This document shows, piece by piece, positions 59,440 to 64,000 of a stretch of DNA of 64,000 nucleotides. The stretch is from the NCBI GenBank assembly GCA_029931535.1, contig JAQPZY010001555.1, forward strand, positions 1,116,001 through 1,180,000, read 5' to 3'. Made by a program: the position numbers and the translations under genes. The notes beneath the pieces are model-generated. The model was not told the DNA's origin, ran no database searches, and worked only from the letters and a program-made list of their open reading frames with translations. The DNA comes from Margaritifera margaritifera. Its lineage: Eukaryota > Mollusca > Bivalvia > Unionida > Margaritiferidae. Within the stretch, counting starts at the first letter, position 1, and each line of letters starts with the position of its first letter.

Positions 59440-60965
59440 GACACTGTTGTACAGTGTATATATATACACTTGTGAAACTTGATGGGTGTAATCATCCTGG
59501 AGGGTTCTTCTCACTATGGCAAAACTAGGTCACAGTGACATACTTTCCTTGGTCCAGTGGTTTTGCATGGTTTTTGTAAACTCATCTTAAGTCAGATGTC
59601 ATGTTATGGCGTTGTCCATCCATCAGTCTATTACCATTTGGTTTTCAACCCATAACTTGGTGATGATTGGAGAGATTTTCATGAAATTTTCCCAAAGTAT
59701 ATAGGGGGCTCCGGGTGGCCAAGTGGTCCAAGGCGCTCGCCTTTACAGATCACTGACATCTCACCTCTATCCACGTGGGTTCAATTCTCTGGCTCAGCCA
59801 AAGTGGGTATGTGAGAAAGCTTGCCAGTAGCTTCCCGTGGGTCGGTGGTTCTTCCTCCACCAAATATACTGGCTGCCATGTATTGCCTATCATGTGCTGA
59901 AAAATGGCATTAAACCCATAACAACCAACCAACCTAAGTATATATCGTGACTGGATGGTGTATCATTGACCATTGCCATGGCCAGGGAAAATGTCCTTCC
60001 TCTGACCATATCCTTGACAGGAGTATGACTTTCAAACCAGTGACAATATTTTAATGAAACTTTGTCAAAGTTTACATCAGGACTAGACAGTGTATTGTTT
60101 ACAATAACAATGCCCCTGCCTCTAAGTCAAGGTTATGGCAGGGGAAGATGTACTTCTCTGACGTTATCCTTTACAGGAGTATACTTTTAAATCATTGAAG
60201 ATATTTTACTGAAACTTGGCTCATATATATATCATGTGTATTGTGTATCATGTATGTTGCATGCCATAGCCATGGGCCATGCCTCAAGGTCAAGGACACA
60301 GCAAAGGAAAATGTAATTCTGTGACTTGTATTCTTGTCCGGAGTATAACTTGTGAACCATTGAAGATATTTAAACTTTAACCAATAATATGTCATGTATA
60401 GACTGTGTTTCACATACTATAGCCACATTCTCTGCTTCAGGGTGAAGGTCACAGCAAGGGAAACTTTAACTATGATTTGTATCATTGTCCAGAGTAAAAA
60501 TTTTGAACCACAAAGATATTTTAATCAAAACTTTTCCCAGGCATAAATCCTGACTAGATAGTGTGTCACATACCATATTCATCCCCCTTACCTTGAATTC
60601 AAGGTCACTGCAAGAGAATATATAAACCAATGATCTCTATCCATGCATAGGTAAAACATTTGAACCAGTGAAGATATTTTAATGAAACTTTAGCCTGTTA
60701 TATCTCATGACTTATCCATGCCTCATGTATTCACAGTCATAACCCCTGCTTCAAGGTCAAGGTCTTAACAGGGGATACTGTAAGGCAGTGACCATTTTAA
60801 TTATACTGGCTGTCACTTTGTAATTTCGGCGAATCATTTTACCCTAGTCCACATCTTATCATACAATAGTCAAGTCCCTTGCTCAAAGGTCAAGGTCAAT
60901 AATAGGGAAAAGGTCATGAGATGGGTGTATCAAGCAATTTATGATACTCTTGTTGGATTAAAGAC
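59440..60965 (+). repeat. Dispersed tandem-unit repeat (about 125-bp units)
   Basis: Units share 'aaccattgaagatattttaa', 'tgaaactttgc', 'gactagatagtgtgtcat', 'cataccat' and 'tcaaggtcaaggtcacagca', with 'ggggaaaatgtacttctgtg'. Many units end in AGGTCAAGGTCA words. It is non-coding and interrupted by a SINE at 59704-59935. Confidence 0.8.
59704..59935 (+). mobile_element. tRNA-derived SINE (first family), complete with target duplication
   Basis: The tRNA-Leu/Ser-like head has A box TGGCCAAGTGGTCC (59716-59729) and B box GGGTTCAATTCT (59777-59788). The body has 'cttcctccaccaaatatact' and 'catgtgctgaaaaatggcat', and the tail is CAACCAACCAACC. The 9-bp direct repeat aagtatata lies at 59695-59703 and 59936-59944. 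The A- and B-box positions predict RNA polymerase III transcription on the plus strand. Confidence 0.95.
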
Positions 60966-61002
60966 ACAGTATTCTACAGAATTCTTGATCTTTGTGCAAA
61001 CT

Positions 61003-61515
61003 ATGATTGTTTAGAGTGGTGTGAGTGCCACACATTTACCAATCCAGTCCCTATCCTTGAAGGAGCTGTCACACTTTTAAAAAATATTGACTCCCTAGAA
61101 GTTACAGCCCCACACATTTACCAATCCAGTCCCTACCCTTGAAGGAGCTGTAACACCTGTTCAAAAAATCATTTTGACTCCCTAGAAGTTACAAGAAAAC
61201 AAATTTAGTAACTCTGCTACATCTTCATTTTGTCTATTTGACCTTACTTGAGTTCATTTCTACTCTGCTTGGAGGAGTAGTTAAGTTTAGTTACCATCTA
61301 TACTCACTTATAAGTCAGATGCAACTGTGAACTGGATAAGTCCAGACATTACTGTTGCATAATGCGCCAGCTGATCTGAGTCTTTATAGTTAGTTAGGAC
61401 TGATCAGTAGAATAAACAATATAGACCCAAATCTGATGGCACATTATGCAACAGCAGATCAGGGTCTATGTTGTTTGCAGTTGAATCCAACTTATAAGCA
61501 AGTATATATGGTAGT
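61003..61515 (+). repeat. Segmental duplication, left copy
   Basis: From 'ctatgattgtttagagtggt' through 'aatccagtccctacccttga', 'aaaaaatcattttgactccc', 'aagttacaagaaaacaaatt' and the MITE at 61294, the sequence matches 63563-64000. In this copy an 80-bp piece ('cacacatttaccaatccagt' to 'gactccctagaagttaca') is present twice in tandem. Confidence 0.92.
61294..61511 (+). mobile_element. Double-hairpin MITE, copy 10
   Basis: The left end CCATCTATACTCACTTATAA follows TA (61292-61293). The right end 'agtatatatgg' precedes TA (61512-61513). Hairpin H1 has drifted ('aagtccagacatt' against 'gctgatctgagtc'). It lies inside the duplicated segment, and its duplicate is copy 12. Confidence 0.92.
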
Positions 61516-61779
61516 ACTTGTTTTGGGGATGACTTGCTTTGAAAAGTTTTCATTCGAAATAATAACGCTTATTATATTTGAACTTTGTGAAGGAAACCAA
61601 ATAAATCCATGTAAATATAACCTAATTTTAAGAGAAACAGTTACATTTATTTATCTGTATGTATATGTGCTTGTTGTCAGTAATAGTAGATCTTTTTAGA
61701 AATTATCATTGGAGGAGTTGTATGAAGCTTACCTTACATAGGGCTCTTGTCATGTCCATGTTATATTGAGACCAACCTG

Positions 61780-62290
61780 AGATTTATGTTATGTCAGTGT
61801 TACACAGGCAAAATAATCACCAGACAGATACCTTGAGACCTACTTGGGATTCTTGTTTTGCCCATGTAACACAGGCATAACAATCACCAGATGAATACCT
61901 TGTTTTTTCAATGTAACACAGGCATAACAATCACCAGATGAATACCTTGTTTTTCCAATGTAACACAGGCATAACAATCACCAGATGAATACCTTGTTTT
62001 TCCAATGTAACACAGGCATAACAATCACCAGATGAATACCTTGTTTTTCCAATGTAACACATGCAAAAAACCATCACCAGACATACCTTGAGATCATTGA
62101 AGGGTTCTTGTTTCCCCAGTGTAACACAGGCAAAACAATCACCAGACATATACTTTGAGATCTGCAAGGGGTTCTTGTTTTTCCAATATAACACAGGCAA
62201 GACAAACCACCAGACATACATTGAGACTTGAATGGACTTGTCATTGTCACACAGTCGAAACAGTCACCAGATGAATGGTTTCAGACCTAC
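61780..62290. repeat. Minisatellite, 47-bp core with longer variants
   Basis: Core units share 'gcataacaatcaccagatga', 'ataccttgtttttccaat' and 'gtaacacag'. Longer units insert 'gagacctacttgggattctt'. It ends about 75 bp before exon 4. Confidence 0.93.
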
Positions 62291-62366
62291 ATGGGACTCT
62301 TGTTCAGTGTAATACCATAGGTAAAAGCAGAACAGCGTTATCCTTTAGAAATCTATGTTCTTACAG

Positions 62367-62560
62367 ATCAAACAAGTGTTGCAGCAGCAACAGTAACAAT
62401 AGGATCCAAGTCTAAAGGATGTGTGTATGGATCAGAAGAACAGTGTGGAAAACATCAGAAATGTCATATACAGAATAATGTTGATGAACAAGGCCTATGC
62501 ATTTGTGATGACAACCACATGTGGGATGAGACAGGAACAAACTGCATTTGGAAATCAAAG
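62367..62560 (+). CDS. Exon 4 of the MANSC-EGF gene: EGF-like module 2
   Basis: The exon (phase 1 to phase 0) starts with the last two bases of an Asp codon, a Thr/Ala/Val-rich linker of about 16 residues (DQTSVAAATVTIGSKSK), then six cysteines spaced C-x7-C-x5-C-x11-C-x1-C-x12-C (CVYGSEEQCGKHQKCHIQ and CICDDN). The acceptor CTTACAG ends at 62366. The donor GTTCGTG at 62561 is weaker than the others but gives an in-frame join to exon 5. The residue after the CIC motif lacks the usual Gly, so it is a slightly unusual EGF. The linker may be an O-glycosylated spacer. Confidence 0.82.
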
Positions 62561-63262
62561 GTTCGTGAATTACCTTGCACATAGATATATTCTGTTACTT
62601 TCTTTCATGCACAAGTGAACATATCTTGAATATAAATCAGTGGATTAGATATAATCAAGTTGTATTTTGGTGTGATAAATAAGACTGGATTTGTATATCA
62701 GTGGTATTGTTTAATCATCTAAACAGAATTGACATAATTTCTTACTTGATTGGTACTAGGGGTAGTGTTGTTTTGTTTTGTTTTTCTCTCACAAGCAGTA
62801 AATGTAAAGACATAAAAGCTTGTACCGGGTACTTTGTTAGTCTATTTATCCTACATAAACTTTTGGTGTTTGGGTTTTGTTTTTAGCTGACATGATCATA
62901 GCTGCAAGTAGGATAAAGGAATTTGCCTGCTGACTTAGCATGTGGAGCATCCTACTGGTCAGTGTTGGCCAAAAATGTATAGACAGGGTTTCCAAATCGG
63001 TCAGGTATACCTGTACATGTCTGAGGCTAGGTATGGCTCAAAACAGGCACATAATTGACCAATCAGATGCTTTCTTCAGAGGTATTTTTTACCATCATAG
63101 CCACAGAGAAAATGAAGCTGCTCAGTTTCTGTGTTCTTCCTTTGATTTTCCAAAAGGTTGAGCTAAGAGAAAACAATTTGTGAAAGTTTTTGGAAATGGC
63201 TGTTATATCCTTTTTCTTTAACAATTTACCATCAAACCTAATGTTTTTTATCTTTCCTGCAG
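62561..63262 (+). other. Intron 4 of the MANSC-EGF gene (0.7 kb)
   Basis: It is bounded by GTTCGT and CTTTCCTGCAG. The open frames within it are AT-rich and carry no domain. Confidence 0.75.
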
Positions 63263-63410
63263 ACATGTGAGTTTGGTTTGCTACAGTGCAATGGAAAATA
63301 TGAGAGCTGTACAATAAAGGAAGGCTCGAAATCAAGACAGGGGATTTGTAGTTGTGAATCAGGTTTCTCCAGAGGTGACAGTGGTGCTTGTGTCCAAGAA
63401 ATAATATCAG
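63263..63410 (+). CDS. Exon 5 of the MANSC-EGF gene: EGF-like module 3 (partial gene, continues right)
   Basis: These 49 codons plus one base (phase 0 to phase 1) begin TCEFGLLQCNGKYESC. The six cysteines are spaced C-x6-C-x6-C-x12-C-x1-C-x11-C, with CSCESGF matching the EGF C-x-C-x2-G-F signature. The acceptor CTGCAG ends at 63262 and the donor GTACAA begins at 63411. A mobile element starts only 14 bases after the exon. The last codon is completed in the next exon beyond the window. The spacing resembles module 2 more than module 1, and the 5' split in phase 0 differs from modules 1 and 2. Confidence 0.85.
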
Positions 63411-63424
63411 GTACAATTTGGTTA

Positions 63425-63564
63425 CCGTCTATACTTGCATACAAGTTGGAACCAACTGACAACAGCATAGACCCAGATCTGCCATCCTATAATGTGCCAG
63501 CAGATTTGGGTCTATGCAGTTTGTTAGGACTGTTCAGTAAAACAGACGACATAGACCCTGATCT
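63425..63564 (+). mobile_element. Double-hairpin MITE, copy 11, truncated in hairpin H2
   Basis: The left end CCGTCTATACTTGCATACAA follows TA (63423-63424). H1 ('cagcatagacccagatctgc' to 'cagatttgggtctatgcagt') and the linker are present. The element stops inside the left arm of H2 at 'catagaccctgatct', where the segmental duplication begins. Confidence 0.92.
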
Positions 63565-64000
63565 ATGATTGTGTAGAGTGGTGTGAGCCCCACACATTTT
63601 CCAATCCAGTCCCTACCCTTGAAGGAGCTGTAACACCTGTTCAAAAAATCATTTTGACTCCCTAGAAGTTACAAGAAAACAAATTTAGTAACTCAGCTAC
63701 ATCTTCATTTTGACTATTTAACCTTGCTTGAGTTCATTTCTACTCTACTTAGAGGGAGGAGTAGTTGAGTCTGGTTGCAAGATTTAATGTTAATGCGTGT
63801 TTGGACATACCATCTATACTCACTTATTAGTCAGATACAGCTGCAAAAACTGGATAGATCCAGGCATACTGTTGCATATTGCACCAGCTGATCTGAGTCT
63901 GTGGGGTATGGTAGGACTAATCAGTAGAACAAACAATGTAGACCCAAATCTGATGGCACATTATGCAACAGCAGATCAGGGTCTATGTTGTTTGCAGTTG
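63563..64000 (+). repeat. Segmental duplication, right copy (runs off the window)
   Basis: It matches 61003-61515 from 'ctatgattgt' onward. It has one copy, rather than two, of the 80-bp internal repeat, and a short extra piece near 63775-63805 ('gcaagatttaatgttaatgc') before the MITE. Confidence 0.92.
63810..64000 (+). mobile_element. Double-hairpin MITE, copy 12, cut by the window edge
   Basis: The left end CCATCTATACTCACTTATTA follows TA. H1 has drifted in the same way as copy 10 ('ccaggcatactgttgcat', 'agctgatctgagtct'). H2 is good. It is the duplicate of copy 10. The right terminal repeat lies beyond the window. Confidence 0.9.

Larger units (their letters stand above)
58778..62366 (+). 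other. Intron 3 of the MANSC-EGF gene (3.6 kb)
   Basis: It is bounded by GTAAGA and CTTACAG. It contains two double-hairpin MITEs, a tandem-unit repeat with a SINE inserted, the first copy of a segmental duplication and a minisatellite, all listed separately. No further exon is seen. Confidence 0.75.

Overview
This looks like AT-rich animal nuclear DNA, most likely from a mollusc or another lophotrochozoan (inference). The evidence is spliced GT/AG exons, a degraded RTE/BovB-type LINE, tRNA-derived SINEs, many short DNA transposons with intact target duplications, numerous minisatellites, and dispersed repeats built around AGGTCA and TACATGTA motifs of a kind I associate with bivalve and gastropod genomes. 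I see no bacterial-style genes. Most long open frames are artefacts of tandem repeats whose period is a multiple of three.

One host gene can be supported. It lies on the plus strand, begins near 29,481 and runs off the right edge. Exon 1 (29,481-29,657) encodes a signal peptide. Exon 2 (47,864-48,190) encodes a complete MANSC-type cysteine domain. Exons 3, 4 and 5 (58,619-58,777; 62,367-62,560; 63,263-63,410) each encode one EGF-like module. All splice phases agree (1, 1, 1, 0, then 1 leaving exon 5). This predicts a secreted or type I membrane protein related to the KIAA0319/LRP11/MANSC-domain group. Downstream domains lie outside the window.

Region by region: 1-29 kb has no host gene that I can recognise. 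It holds SINEs, a 42-bp minisatellite (about 8.0-8.9 kb), a piggyBac-type MITE candidate, the RTE LINE (13.5-15.0 kb), an RNase H remnant (16.9-17.4 kb), hAT MITEs with 8-bp target duplications, and copies of a TA-flanked double-hairpin MITE. Intron 1 (29.7-47.9 kb) holds an internally deleted piggyBac-type transposon that keeps both coding ends, a long foldback hairpin, and a 4.6-kb block made of two related MITEs, each swollen by amplification of a different internal segment. Intron 2 (48.2-58.6 kb) holds a Tigger/pogo-type element inserted in a tandem repeat that preserves the empty-site sequence, plus a second foldback. From 61 kb to the right edge there is a partial segmental duplication (61.0-61.5 kb against 63.56-64.0 kb) bracketing two EGF exons.

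The most distinctive element is the roughly 217-bp double-hairpin MITE, with 12 copies in 64 kb. One copy interrupts a tandem duplication whose other unit is the unoccupied target, which fixes its ends and its TA target site. No new defence or metabolic system is visible. The interest lies in how mobile elements have generated minisatellites and rearranged this gene.
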